NCBI GenBank assembly: GCA_964592235.1
Contig: CAZQCF010000014.1
Coordinates: 1 to 64,000, forward strand
Origin: PLA3 sp964592235
GTDB lineage: Bacteria; Planctomycetota; Phycisphaerae; UBA1845; UTPLA1
DNA: 64,000 nucleotides
Direction of reading: 5' to 3'
Below the pieces are notes generated by a model that saw nothing but the letters and a program-made list of their open reading frames with translations, was not told the origin of the DNA and did not search any database. Below, in pieces: positions 25,931-34,504 of this stretch (position 1 is its first letter; every line of letters starts with the position of its first letter). The position numbers and the translations under genes are program-made.

Positions 25931-27253
25931 CTACGGAGTCGTGGTCGATGCCGTGGCTTGCGGGCGTCTGGTCTGGATTGCCGCTGCATGGAATGCCGCA
26001 AGGTTGTCTTCGCGGTAGCGTCCCCGCAAGCCGACTTGCGCCGCAGCGAGTAGCGCATCGGCGTTGACCCACTGCGCTTCGATCAGCCCCAGCGCCAGGG
26101 CCGCTAAGGCCGCGGAGTTCTTGCCAGCCAGTTTCTCGAGGTCGTGGTGCGAGAATCGCGAGACCGCCGAAACGCTATCGGGGCTCGTCACGGCGTCCTC
26201 TGCCAGGATCGTGCACTCCGGCCCGGCGAGGTCGCGCCACGGCAGTCGATCCGAGCCTTCCTGACTAAGGACGACAATCAGCCCGGGCCGGTCGACGCCG
26301 ATGTACTCAATCGGCTCGGGTGAAATGGCCAGACAGGAGACCGAGTGTCCCTTGCGCACGGTAATAGGAAAATCGTCCTGTTGTGCAGCGAACAGTCCTG
26401 CTGCCACAGCCAATTCGCCCAGTACCCCGGCTGCCGATCGAATACGTTGCCCGGCCGATCCGGCGATGCATATCTCACGTCTTTGAGGCCAGTGGAGCGT
26501 CACTGGTTCTTCACGCGGCGTCTTCAGGCTGGGCGTGGGTTGTGAGGGCGGCAAGGGAGCCGAAGGCGGCTTGAGTCGATGCTCGTGAACGCCGAATGGC
26601 ATCTGCAACGTATCGGACAGATCCTCGAGTTTCCTCGGATTGAGCTTGTTCGCCGGAACAAAGTACGCCGTGCACAGTTCCCAGAGATCGACAATCGCGA
26701 AACCGGGTGTCGCGATGGCCTCGGCCAGGTACTCCGTTGCCTGGCCGTCCAGGGAGCTGCATCGCGCGACATAGGGCGCGCCGCTGGCACAGGCCAAGCG
26801 GCAGATGTCGAATGGCGCTTCGGTGCGGTCTGTTGGCGACGTGGTCGTATGAGCGTTGATTGGAGTGGTAGGCGATTGCTGGCCACCGGTCATTCCGAAG
26901 TTGAAGTTGTTGGCCACGACGACCGTGATGTTGGCGTTGCGCCTCGCCGCATGCACCAAATGAGCCGTCCCGATTCCGCAGCCGCCGTCGCCGATCAGCA
27001 CGATGACGGTGAGATCCGGTCGGGCACGCCAGAGACCCTCGGCATATGTAATCGACCGACCGTGCAGCCCGTGAAACGTGTGGCTTGAGAAGTAGCGATC
27101 GGCCATGCCGATGCAGCCGATATCGGTGACGAGGCAGACTTTATCCGGCCGAATGCCGCACCGCCCCAATGCGTCGGCCAGGCGCTCCAGAATCAGCCCG
27201 TGCGAGCAGCCGGGGCAATAGCACATCTGGTTCCTGGTCTTTAGCAGAAGCAT
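25931..27253 (-). CDS. 2-oxoacid:ferredoxin oxidoreductase, fused beta and gamma subunits
   Basis: A 440-residue subunit of a thiamine-diphosphate enzyme that oxidatively decarboxylates 2-oxoacids to acyl-CoA using ferredoxin. Residues about 1-240 are the beta subunit: MCYCPGCSHGLI, then the ThDP/Mg motif LIGDGGCGIGTAHLVHAARR with VVANNFNFGMTGGQQSPTT. Residues about 265-440 match the gamma subunit: REICIAGSAGQRIRSAAGVL (normally GxGGQG), VRKGHSVSCLAISPEPIEY and AALALGLIEAQW. A linker of Pro/Ser joins them. In most enzymes gamma is separate or fused to alpha, so this order is unusual. The gamma glycine motif is degenerate (GSAGQR). It overlaps the alpha gene by 13 bases. ATG 27253 is used; GTG 27265 is an alternative. 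Confidence 0.85.
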   Translation of the reverse strand: MLLLKTRNQMCYCPGCSHGLILERLADALGRCGIRPDKVCLVTDIGCIGMADRYFSSHTFHGLHGRSITYAEGLWRARPDLTVIVLIGDGGCGIGTAHLVHAARRNANITVVVANNFNFGMTGGQQSPTTPINAHTTTSPTDRTEAPFDICRLACASGAPYVARCSSLDGQATEYLAEAIATPGFAIVDLWELCTAYFVPANKLNPRKLEDLSDTLQMPFGVHEHRLKPPSAPLPPSQPTPSLKTPREEPVTLHWPQRREICIAGSAGQRIRSAAGVLGELAVAAGLFAAQQDDFPITVRKGHSVSCLAISPEPIEYIGVDRPGLIVVLSQEGSDRLPWRDLAGPECTILAEDAVTSPDSVSAVSRFSHHDLEKLAGKNSAALAALALGLIEAQWVNADALLAAAQVGLRGRYREDNLAAFHAAAIQTRRPQATASTTTP

Positions 27254-28410
27254 GCCTGGCTGCACTCCGAAGGAACCTGCGTTTGGTTTCGACCTGTGAT
27301 GGCCTCGAAAATCAGTTTCGGGGAAATCAAGCCGCCATCGAAGCGGAGGACGGATTGGACCTGCGTGTGAGGAATAATCCGTCGCAACTCGTTTGCGTAC
27401 AGCCCGATGTTCAGTTCCGGCAAAATGACGCGGCGCACCGGCGATGACTCCGCCGCCTCACGGATCGCCTCCTCGGAGACCGGCCAAAGCGTTAAGAGCG
27501 AGAGGTGCGATACCGCGGCGCCTGCTCGTCGCGCTTGTTGAACGGCGACGCGGGCCGCGCCATCTGCCAGCCCATAGGAAACCACAAGCGTGTCCGCGGC
27601 GGGGTCCAAATCGCGTCGTACGAACTCCATCGCGCGGCGATTGAGCAGGATCTTGTCTCGCAGGTGAACCAGTTTTCGGGCGATGCGCGTGCGGTCTGTT
27701 GTGATAAGCCCGTGTTCATCGTGTATCGAACCGGTGAAGCGCACTTGCCTGCTGTCACCGATCGGAAGGAACGACGGCACGTCAGCCGGGCCGCTCACGG
27801 CGTAGGGCCGAAAATCACCGTTGCCACCGAAAGTGGATCGCTCGACGCGCGGAGGCAATTCCGCAGCATCGAGTTCAACGGTCTGGCGTGTCATCGCGAT
27901 GTCTTTCGACGAGAGCACGATGACGGGTGTGCGATACTGCTCCGCCAGGTTGAATGCGTGATACGTGAGTTGGTACGCAGTGAGGGCGTTCGTGGCCGCC
28001 AGCACGGGCAAGGGATAGCCCCCGCCGGAGATGTATCGGGCAAACAACACGTCGCCTTCGCCCGTCGCGGTAGCGCCGCCCGTGGCCGGGCCCATCCGCT
28101 GGCAGTCGACGATCACGAGCGGCACTTCTCCCATCTGGGCCAGGCCGATCGATTCGCTGTACAGACTTAACCCGGGGCCGCTCGATGCGGTCAGCGCCTT
28201 GGCCCCGGCCATCGCCGCGCCGATGCATTGGCCGATGGCTGATATTTCGTCTTCTGTCTGAATCGCAACGCCGCCGCCGCAGGCGAACGCGTCAAGGAAA
28301 CCCCCGAGAATCGAACTGGCGGGAGTAATCGGGTAACCCGCGAAATAGTTGCATCCAGCTCGCAGCGCCCCGCGAACGACGGCCTGGTTGCCGGTGATAA
28401 ACTCTCGCAT
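27241..28410 (-). CDS. 2-oxoacid:ferredoxin oxidoreductase, alpha subunit
   Basis: A 389-residue alpha subunit that pairs with the fused beta-gamma subunit directly downstream. Landmarks are GNQAVVRGALRAGCNYFAGY followed by PITPASSI (pyrimidine-binding region of ThDP enzymes), QTEDEISAIGQCIGAAMAGA, TASSGPGLSLYSESIGLAQM, and VDCQRMGPATGGATATGEGD. The C-terminal domain (LVVSYGLADGAARVAVQQAR, VRRVILPELNIGLYANELRR) is the swapped-pyruvate-oxidase-like domain II. There is no gamma part in front, unlike KorA at 58.8 kb. It follows the YbaK gene after 26 bp. Confidence 0.88.
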   Translation of the reverse strand: MREFITGNQAVVRGALRAGCNYFAGYPITPASSILGGFLDAFACGGGVAIQTEDEISAIGQCIGAAMAGAKALTASSGPGLSLYSESIGLAQMGEVPLVIVDCQRMGPATGGATATGEGDVLFARYISGGGYPLPVLAATNALTAYQLTYHAFNLAEQYRTPVIVLSSKDIAMTRQTVELDAAELPPRVERSTFGGNGDFRPYAVSGPADVPSFLPIGDSRQVRFTGSIHDEHGLITTDRTRIARKLVHLRDKILLNRRAMEFVRRDLDPAADTLVVSYGLADGAARVAVQQARRAGAAVSHLSLLTLWPVSEEAIREAAESSPVRRVILPELNIGLYANELRRIIPHTQVQSVLRFDGGLISPKLIFEAITGRNQTQVPSECSQACFC

Positions 28411-28436
28411 AGCCTTGCCCCGACTCCAGACGCCGG

Positions 28437-28889
28437 TCACACAGCGATCCGCGCCTTGATCGGCTTGCAGACGCGCTCCCAGTCTTCGCGAAGCAGCCGG
28501 ATGGCATCGGTGTGTGTGCCGGCCTGCATGACGAGGTACGTGTCCGAGGTCAGCCGCTCGTCCATCACGGTCTTCAGGTTGAAGAGTCGACCGACCGGCG
28601 GCTCGGCACCGATTTCGCAGTCGGGGCAGATGACTCGCATCTCCTGCTCGGTTGCAAGTTCGACGCATGTCTCACCCAGCGCCCGCGCGGCCCGCGACAA
28701 GTCGAGACGATCGCAGGCGGCAATCACGCACATCGCAAAGCCCTTGTCGCCCTTCACCAGGACCGGCTTGGCAACGAACCGGCCGGGGACGTGCTCGGCA
28801 GCCGCAAGCTCCTGCGACGTGAACGCGGTTCGATGGGACTTCTTTTCGAAGGGGATCTTCTCTTTTTGCAGCAGTTTTTCGAGTTGCAT
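28437..28889 (-). CDS. YbaK/EbsC-family aminoacyl-tRNA deacylase
   Basis: A 150-residue protein of the editing-domain family that hydrolyses mischarged tRNA (for example Cys-tRNA-Pro or Ala-tRNA-Pro). The start QLEKLLQKEKIPFEKKSHRT is followed by the invariant Lys block FVAKPVLVKGDKGFAMCVIA, the CDRLDLSRAARALG helix, and the GAEPPVGRLF motif with catalytic-site Gly-Pro residues. A Lys in the VLVKGDKG loop matches the tRNA-phosphate contact. GGAGG lies nine bases before the ATG. It opens a minus-strand group ending in the SUKH gene. Confidence 0.85.
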   Translation of the reverse strand: MQLEKLLQKEKIPFEKKSHRTAFTSQELAAAEHVPGRFVAKPVLVKGDKGFAMCVIAACDRLDLSRAARALGETCVELATEQEMRVICPDCEIGAEPPVGRLFNLKTVMDERLTSDTYLVMQAGTHTDAIRLLREDWERVCKPIKARIAV

Positions 28890-29157
28890 GATCCGGGCCT
28901 CCCAGTTGGTGCGCGGCCGAGCGGCGCGCAGCGGCTCGCGCGGGCCGACTGCGGTCCCGGCTCTTGTTGCGGAGCAATTCGCGTGCCACGCGAGAAGAAC
29001 CCCGCTGCAACCCTCCCAAAGGCCGCGATTTCGAGTGAATTGGCGGTTGTCGCCCAGCGGGGCGCTGTCGGATCCTCGGCGCGAGAAAGGAGAGGGCGCG
29101 AATAATCGCACAACGCCTGCTTAAGGTTGCCAAGAAAGGCGTGCGACGAAGGGCGCG

Positions 29158-29910
29158 TCAGGCGCAGATCGGGTCAGCGGGGCGGATGTTCCCCGGAAGC
29201 GGCCATCGTCGCGCGTGCCAGGCGAAGTACAGCCCCAATCCGACTCCGAAGATGATGTGCGCGATGAGCGTCACGATCACAAAGCGCGCCGTCAGGTGAA
29301 TGCTGAAGAAGGCCGCATAGGGCGAAGCCAGCAGGCAAATCTCGATGACAACGGCCATGAGCACGGCCCAGAGCCATCCTCCGCCGCGGCGGCCGCGCGC
29401 TTCGCCGATGAGCGCGGCAAACATGACGCCGAAGGTTGCCCCGTTGGAGAAGTGGTAGCCCCAGCCGATCAGATGCGCGGCAAGAGAGTAGGTCGGTTGT
29501 TCGAGCGCTTCGTCGAGGATCAGCGCGCCGAACCGGGGAAAGACCTTGAAGAGCGGCATCTGTGGGATGCCCAGCCGGCCCATGCCCCATGCGTCAGAAT
29601 AGACGAACGGCAAACGAAAGACATCGTACGCGATCGCGCCCGCCAGCCCCGCCAGCGACCCGATGACCACGGCGCGCCACAACCGTCCATCGCCGCGCGC
29701 TCGATCGAGCAGAGCCAGGCCGTACAGCGCGACGGTCGCGGGGATCAGGATCGCAGTGGTGAACGTGCGCATGTCGCACAGACCGTACATCTCGGCGAGC
29801 AGGCACCAGATGCTGGTGGCGGCGAGAACAAAAGTGATCGCGCGGCCTGTCAGCGTCCATTGGAGGGCCGCGGGCAGCATGGACCGGTGCGGTGAGGGTG
29901 ACAGGTTCAT
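29158..29910 (-). CDS. Integral membrane protein of unknown function
   Basis: A 250-residue hydrophobic protein with about six membrane helices, for instance AITFVLAATSIWCLLAEMYG, FTTAILIPATVALYGLALL, WRAVVIGSLAGLAGAIAYDV, WLWAVLMAVVIEICLLASPY and FVIVTLIAHIIFGVGLGLYF. No transporter or enzyme motif is recognised. It stands between trkH and the oxidoreductase group, with 46 bp to the yacK-like end of neither; its neighbours give no clear functional hint. It could be a general membrane protein of the DUF type. Confidence 0.6.
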   Translation of the reverse strand: MNLSPSPHRSMLPAALQWTLTGRAITFVLAATSIWCLLAEMYGLCDMRTFTTAILIPATVALYGLALLDRARGDGRLWRAVVIGSLAGLAGAIAYDVFRLPFVYSDAWGMGRLGIPQMPLFKVFPRFGALILDEALEQPTYSLAAHLIGWGYHFSNGATFGVMFAALIGEARGRRGGGWLWAVLMAVVIEICLLASPYAAFFSIHLTARFVIVTLIAHIIFGVGLGLYFAWHARRWPLPGNIRPADPICA

Positions 29911-30000
29911 GGAACGGATTCTATCGGATTACCTCATCCCGCACACGCGGCGCGGCGACCTGCATGGTGCGTGAACCGCGCGTATCAAGACCGGTCCGGG

Positions 30001-31509
30001 TCACACCGCAAGATCGTCGTGGCCTGGCAATTCATCGGGCGGGGCCTCATCGGGGCGCAACAAGGCAAGACCGAGGGTCAGCGGTCCGCATCGTCCCGCA
30101 AACATCAGAAACGTCACGACGAGCTTGCCTGCCGTGGAGAGGCTGGCCGTGATGCCCATCGAGAGGCCGACGGTGCCGATCGCACTGACCGATTCAAAAG
30201 CCAGGTCCAGGAAAGGCTGCTTTTCCGTGAGAGACAGGATCGTGACACCCAGTGCGAGGAGGCAAAGGTACAGCGTGGCCGATGCGACGGCAAACAGCAC
30301 GCGGAGCGTCGGCACCTCGTTGCCGAGCCAGATAACGCGGTCGCGCCCGCGCAGCACGCTGATCAGGTTCGCGAGCAGGGCCGAGACGCTGGTGGTCTTA
30401 ATGCCGCCGCCGGTGCCGCTGGGCGAGGCACCGATGACCATCGCGGCCATGATAATCAGCAACGTCGCGGTGGTCAGCGGGCTGATGGGGATAGTATTGA
30501 ATCCCGCCGTACTGGAGGCCGTCATCACCTGAAACGCGCAAGCCATCAGTCGCTCACCGGTCGGCATCTCTCGCACACTTGGTTCGATCAGATACACGGC
30601 TCCGGTCCCGACGATGAAGATCACGGTCGTCATCCAGAGAATGACCTTCGACGTATACGTGATCAGGTGTTCGCGAAGCTTGATGGAGAGATACACGTCC
30701 TGCACGACGATGAAGCCGATCGCGCCGAGGTAACAGAGCACGGCGATGATGAAATTGATCGACCAGTCGCCGCGGAACGCTTCGAGGCTGTTGTTGGCGA
30801 GGCCGAAGCCGGCCGTGGCGAATGCGGAAACCGAGTGAAACACGGCGAACCAGAGTGGATCCGGAACGCCCAGCGCGGCGAATCGCCACCAGAGCAACAG
30901 CGCGCCGAGGAGTTCCGTCGCGAAGGTGAAAACCACGACGTGCATGATGAATCGCTGCATGACGAAATAGTGGGGCACGGCGAAACCGGCCTTGAGGATG
31001 CCCAGTCGCGTGTCGGAGATACGCCCGCCGCGCGCGAGGATCATCAGCGATGACAGCGTCATGTAACCGATGCCGCCGAGCTGAAAGAGCGCCAGCAACA
31101 CAAACTCGCCGAAGAATGTGTAAGAGTCGCTGACGCTGATGGTCGTCAGGCCGGTTGTCGAGATGGCGCTCGTGACGTTGAACATGTGATCGACGAGTCT
31201 CCCCGGCGTTTGCTGCGCGAAGGGGAGGCAGAGCAAGGCCGTGCCGACGACGGCGTAGGACGCGAAACCCAGCACGAGTTGCTGCTCCGGGCGCAGGCGC
31301 GACCAGCGCTGCAGGCCGCGGCGCGGCGGCGTCAGGACGATCCAGGTCGCGAGCCGCCCCAGCGTTACGAGCGCGGAGCGAATTTTCCGCCGGGGCGGAG
31401 CAGGGCTGTTCAGCTCTCGGCTTAGTGCCTGGGACGTGGCCGTGTTTTTCGAGGGATGATCGTCTGCAGGGGGCACAGCGGGATTGCCGCCGCGAAGGCC
31501 GGTCTCCAT
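30001..31509 (-). CDS. TrkH/KtrB-family potassium uptake channel subunit
   Basis: A 502-residue inner-membrane K+ transporter with the four P-loop filter sequences of the family: ISTTGLTTISV, FATAGFGLANNS, SSTAGFNTIPIS and IGTVGLSMGI. Each is preceded by a pore helix such as FNVTSAISTTG. Membrane segments include LVLGFASYAVVGTALLCLPF and VIFIVGTGAVYLIEP. It needs a TrkA/KtrA-type RCK regulator, which is not in this window. The start at 31509 drops a non-hydrophobic 73-residue extension; no clear ribosome-binding site decides it. It is transcribed away from the thioesterase/MnmE group, with a 445-base gap between. Confidence 0.92.
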   Translation of the reverse strand: METGLRGGNPAVPPADDHPSKNTATSQALSRELNSPAPPRRKIRSALVTLGRLATWIVLTPPRRGLQRWSRLRPEQQLVLGFASYAVVGTALLCLPFAQQTPGRLVDHMFNVTSAISTTGLTTISVSDSYTFFGEFVLLALFQLGGIGYMTLSSLMILARGGRISDTRLGILKAGFAVPHYFVMQRFIMHVVVFTFATELLGALLLWWRFAALGVPDPLWFAVFHSVSAFATAGFGLANNSLEAFRGDWSINFIIAVLCYLGAIGFIVVQDVYLSIKLREHLITYTSKVILWMTTVIFIVGTGAVYLIEPSVREMPTGERLMACAFQVMTASSTAGFNTIPISPLTTATLLIIMAAMVIGASPSGTGGGIKTTSVSALLANLISVLRGRDRVIWLGNEVPTLRVLFAVASATLYLCLLALGVTILSLTEKQPFLDLAFESVSAIGTVGLSMGITASLSTAGKLVVTFLMFAGRCGPLTLGLALLRPDEAPPDELPGHDDLAV

Positions 31510-31954
31510 AAATTGTTCGCAGCGAGTCGAACCTTCAACCGCGCATTCCTGCACGCGTGGTAAGGTCGACGCGAACGCACAGACGTATGCCCGTGAAACA
31601 CGCGATCGGTCGATCGGCTGTATCAGGAGAGCGGTGCGCCGTGCTCTTTCACATGCCTGCGGGGTTAGCTGACGGGCTGGGCCTTGAAAGTAGCCTGGAG
31701 CCGACCGACTCCTTCGCCCCGGCCGCAACGCTAATAAGCAAGGCGGCAGTGGGTTCCCCGCTCCCCGGCGTCAACCGGGGACTCGGCTGCAACAACTTGG
31801 GTATCATAGCTCGAACTCGGCCAACGTCAAAAGTGAGCCGGGGCCGTGCCGGGCAAGGTGTCGGCGGTTGGGTTATAGTGTTCGGTTTGCCCGGTTGCGT
31901 GAAGTCACGGGAGAATTGCGAGCGTCCATCGCGCTGTGGGCGTCAGGAAGAAAA
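31510..31954. other. Intergenic stretch between trkH and the thioesterase gene
   Basis: About 445 bases between divergent genes. It holds a 7-bp hairpin TCCCCGG-CGTCAA-CCGGGGA at 31762-31781, with no T-run. Frames that extend trkH to 31728 are possible but lack family similarity. Otherwise I see no gene or RNA. Confidence 0.4.
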
Positions 31955-32419
31955 ATGTCGTTGCAATCCAGCGATCCTGCACTCATTACCACCACGCACC
32001 TCGTCAAGAGCGAGGACCTCAACCACCATCAGACGCTCTACGCCGGCCGGTGCGTCGAGTGGTGCGTGCAGATGGCCTACATAGCCGCGGAGAATTGCTT
32101 CAACGAAGCGCGGCCGGTCGTGTTCATGTCGATTCGCAGTTTGTCGATGCGAACGCCGGCGCGGCTGGGAGAAATCCTGCGATTCGAGGGGCGGGTCGAT
32201 TACATCGGCGAGTCCACGATTGGCATCAAGGTCGATGCGTGGAAGCTGCAGCCGAAGGACGATCCCAGGCCGGTCGCGACGGGCACGTTTCTGTTCTGCA
32301 CGGTCGATGAGCAGGGGCGGGCGGTGGCTCACGGGCTCCCGGCGCTGGCGGGGGCGTCATCGGCTTCACAACGTCGCTGGAAGCAGGACGACCTCGCGGT
32401 GGGCCGGTCGCCGGCATGA
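31955..32419 (+). CDS. Hotdog-fold acyl-CoA thioesterase
   Basis: A 154-residue thioesterase of the YciA/BFIT type that hydrolyses acyl-CoA. Its opening TTHLVKSEDLNHHQTLYAG carries the active-site pattern (Asn followed by HHQTLYAG), then the helix CVEWCVQMAYIAAENCF, and SIRSLSMRTPARLGEILRFE of the second hotdog half. AGGAAG lies six bases before ATG 31955. Its stop overlaps the mnmE start by four bases (ATGA), so the two are translationally coupled, though a functional link is not known. Confidence 0.85.
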   Translation: MSLQSSDPALITTTHLVKSEDLNHHQTLYAGRCVEWCVQMAYIAAENCFNEARPVVFMSIRSLSMRTPARLGEILRFEGRVDYIGESTIGIKVDAWKLQPKDDPRPVATGTFLFCTVDEQGRAVAHGLPALAGASSASQRRWKQDDLAVGRSPA

Positions 32420-33798
32420 ATCCGGATGATACAATTGTCGCGATAAGTTCGGCGCCGGGCGCGGCCGCTCGCGGGATCGTGCGCCTTTCGGGGCCGGCGG
32501 CGATGGATGTGGCATCGGGCGTGTTTGGCGCCGGTTCCGCGATAGCATGGCTGCCAGAGGCCGCAGTGCGAACCCGGGCGAGCGAATGCGTGGAAGGTTT
32601 CGTTCGCGTCGAGCGGTTTCGACTGCCGGGTTTTGCCCTGGTGTTTCGCGCGCCGCGCAGCTACACCGGGCAGGATGTCGTGGAGCTTCATTTTCTCGGC
32701 GCGCCGGTGCTTCTGGGCTGGGTCGTCGAGGCCTGCATCGCCGCCGGAGCCCGGCGGGCCGAGCCGGGGGAGTTCACGATGCGTGCCTGCCTCGCCGGGA
32801 GGCTGGACCTGTCGCAGGCGCACGGCGTGGCAGGGATGATCGCGGCGCGATCGGACATGCAAGTGCGCGCTGCAGAGCGATTGCTGCATGGTGAGTTGTC
32901 TCGCGTGGCGGGAACAGCGCGTGAGAAATTGGCCGATCTGCTTTCACTCGTCGAGGGCGCGCTGGACTTCGCAGACGAACCTATCGAGTTCATTACGCCT
33001 GATCAACTGCGCAAACACTTGGCAGAAATACGCGGTGCATTGGTCACGACGTCCGCCGCAGGTGTGCGGGCCGAACGATGGGACCATTTGCCGCGCGTCG
33101 TTCTCGCAGGGCGGCCGAACGCGGGCAAGTCGAGTCTGCTCAATCGAATGACCGGCTTGGATCGCGCGATCTGCGCGCCCGTGGCGGGAACGACGCGCGA
33201 CGTGCTTTCCGCGCCGTTGCGACTGGGCGAAACCGAATGCCTGCTGATTGACGTGGCCGGCGTTGGCGATGCGGTTGATACGCTGGACGCGCAGGCACAG
33301 CGAGCAGCGCGGGACGCCGTCAAGTCGGCTGACCTTGTGGTTTGGGTGGAGGATGTCACCGAGAGCGATCCGGCACGACGCGCGGGTCTGCCGGTCTTCG
33401 AGGCGCCGATTCTCCGCGCGGGAAACAAATGCGATTTGCCGGGAGCGCCGTGCGCGGCGGAAGCAACCGATTACGATGTGCTGGTCAGTGCGACCACCGG
33501 CGCCGGGCTGGATGCGATGAAGTCGGCGCTCGCGGCGCGTTTGCGCGATCGCGATTCAGCCGTCAGCGATTCGGCGGTCGCGTTGATGTCGGAACATCGG
33601 GCGGCGCTGGACGCGGCGCTGGGGGCATTGGATCGCGCGATCGAGTTGGCGACGGCGTCGGGCGAAGCGCTGGCCGACGCGGACCTGGTCGCGGCCGAGC
33701 TGCGGGTCGCCGCGCGGGAACTGGGCGTTCTCGCGGGACAGGAAGACACGGAGGATCTGCTCGGGCGGATCTTCTCACGGTTTTGCGTTGGGAAGTGA
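32416..33798 (+). CDS. mnmE: tRNA modification GTPase MnmE
   Basis: With MnmG it makes the 5-carboxymethylaminomethyl group on wobble uridine-34 of certain tRNAs. The 460 residues match the family: the N-terminal folate-binding domain has SAPGAAARGIVRLSG and RAPRSYTGQDVVELHFLGA, the GTPase domain has G1 GRPNAGKSSLLNRM, G2 GTTRDV, G3 DVAGVGD (usually DTAGLRD) and G4 NKCD, and the protein ends in FCVGK, the variant of the C-terminal FCIGK motif whose Cys is needed for activity. The changed G3 box keeps Asp and Gly, so GTP hydrolysis is probably retained. It is coupled to the thioesterase upstream and the HAD gene follows after 19 bp. Confidence 0.95.
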   Translation: MNPDDTIVAISSAPGAAARGIVRLSGPAAMDVASGVFGAGSAIAWLPEAAVRTRASECVEGFVRVERFRLPGFALVFRAPRSYTGQDVVELHFLGAPVLLGWVVEACIAAGARRAEPGEFTMRACLAGRLDLSQAHGVAGMIAARSDMQVRAAERLLHGELSRVAGTAREKLADLLSLVEGALDFADEPIEFITPDQLRKHLAEIRGALVTTSAAGVRAERWDHLPRVVLAGRPNAGKSSLLNRMTGLDRAICAPVAGTTRDVLSAPLRLGETECLLIDVAGVGDAVDTLDAQAQRAARDAVKSADLVVWVEDVTESDPARRAGLPVFEAPILRAGNKCDLPGAPCAAEATDYDVLVSATTGAGLDAMKSALAARLRDRDSAVSDSAVALMSEHRAALDAALGALDRAIELATASGEALADADLVAAELRVAARELGVLAGQEDTEDLLGRIFSRFCVGK

Positions 33799-33817
33799 TT
33801 GCGGGAGCGGGGCAGGC

Positions 33818-34504
33818 ATGAAACTGGACGGCGTTTTCCTCGATATGTACGGCACGCTGACAACGGGCGATCGCCAGGCCGTGGAGGCGACCTGTGAGCA
33901 CCTCGTACGCGATTATCGGCTGACCCTCTCGGCACACGAGTTGAGCATCACGTGGGGCGAGCGATTTTTTCACGCGCTGGACTTCTGCAATGGTGACGGA
34001 TTTTTGACACTCTTCGACGTCGAATGCCGCACCTTGCGCGAAACCATGGCCGCGCTCGGCGTGACGATGGACCCGGCGCCCTACGCCGAGATGCTGCGAC
34101 GCTACTGGAGCGATCCGCCGCTTCAACCTGAAGCGAGCGAGTTTCTCAAGGCGTGTCCGCTGCCGGTGTGTCTTGTCTCGAACGCCGACCGGGCCGACAT
34201 TGACGCCGTGATCGAGCGGCACGCGTTGAAACTTGACCATGTTGTGACATCCGAGGACGCCTGCAGCTACAAGCCCGATCGTGCGATCTTTGAGCTGGCG
34301 CTCGCTCAAACGGGCTGGCTGCGCGATCGCGTCATTCACGTCGGCGACAGCTTGCACAGCGACGTGGGCGGGGCCCTCGTCGCCGGGCTGCACAGCGGCT
34401 GGATCAATCGAGCGCACCGCATTCACGACATCGGTACGCACACGCCGGATCACGAATTCGGCGATCTGACGGAGTTTGGGCGCTGGCTGAATCAGGGGGC
34501 GTGA
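33818..34504 (+). CDS. HAD-superfamily hydrolase
   Basis: A 228-residue phosphatase-like protein of the haloacid dehalogenase family. Motif I is FLDMYGTLTTGD, with the nucleophile Asp and, two residues on, Tyr where many have Asp; motif II Ser is in CLVSNADRADID; motif III Lys in ACSYKPDRAIFELAL; motif IV is VGDSLHSDVGGALVAG. These fit a 2-haloacid dehalogenase/YjjG-like phosphatase. The Tyr in place of the second motif I Asp is seen in dehalogenases, so the substrate is open. ATG 33818 is used because the frame before it overlaps mnmE. It overlaps the convergent broken TPR gene by 13 bases. Confidence 0.88.
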   Translation: MKLDGVFLDMYGTLTTGDRQAVEATCEHLVRDYRLTLSAHELSITWGERFFHALDFCNGDGFLTLFDVECRTLRETMAALGVTMDPAPYAEMLRRYWSDPPLQPEASEFLKACPLPVCLVSNADRADIDAVIERHALKLDHVVTSEDACSYKPDRAIFELALAQTGWLRDRVIHVGDSLHSDVGGALVAGLHSGWINRAHRIHDIGTHTPDHEFGDLTEFGRWLNQGA

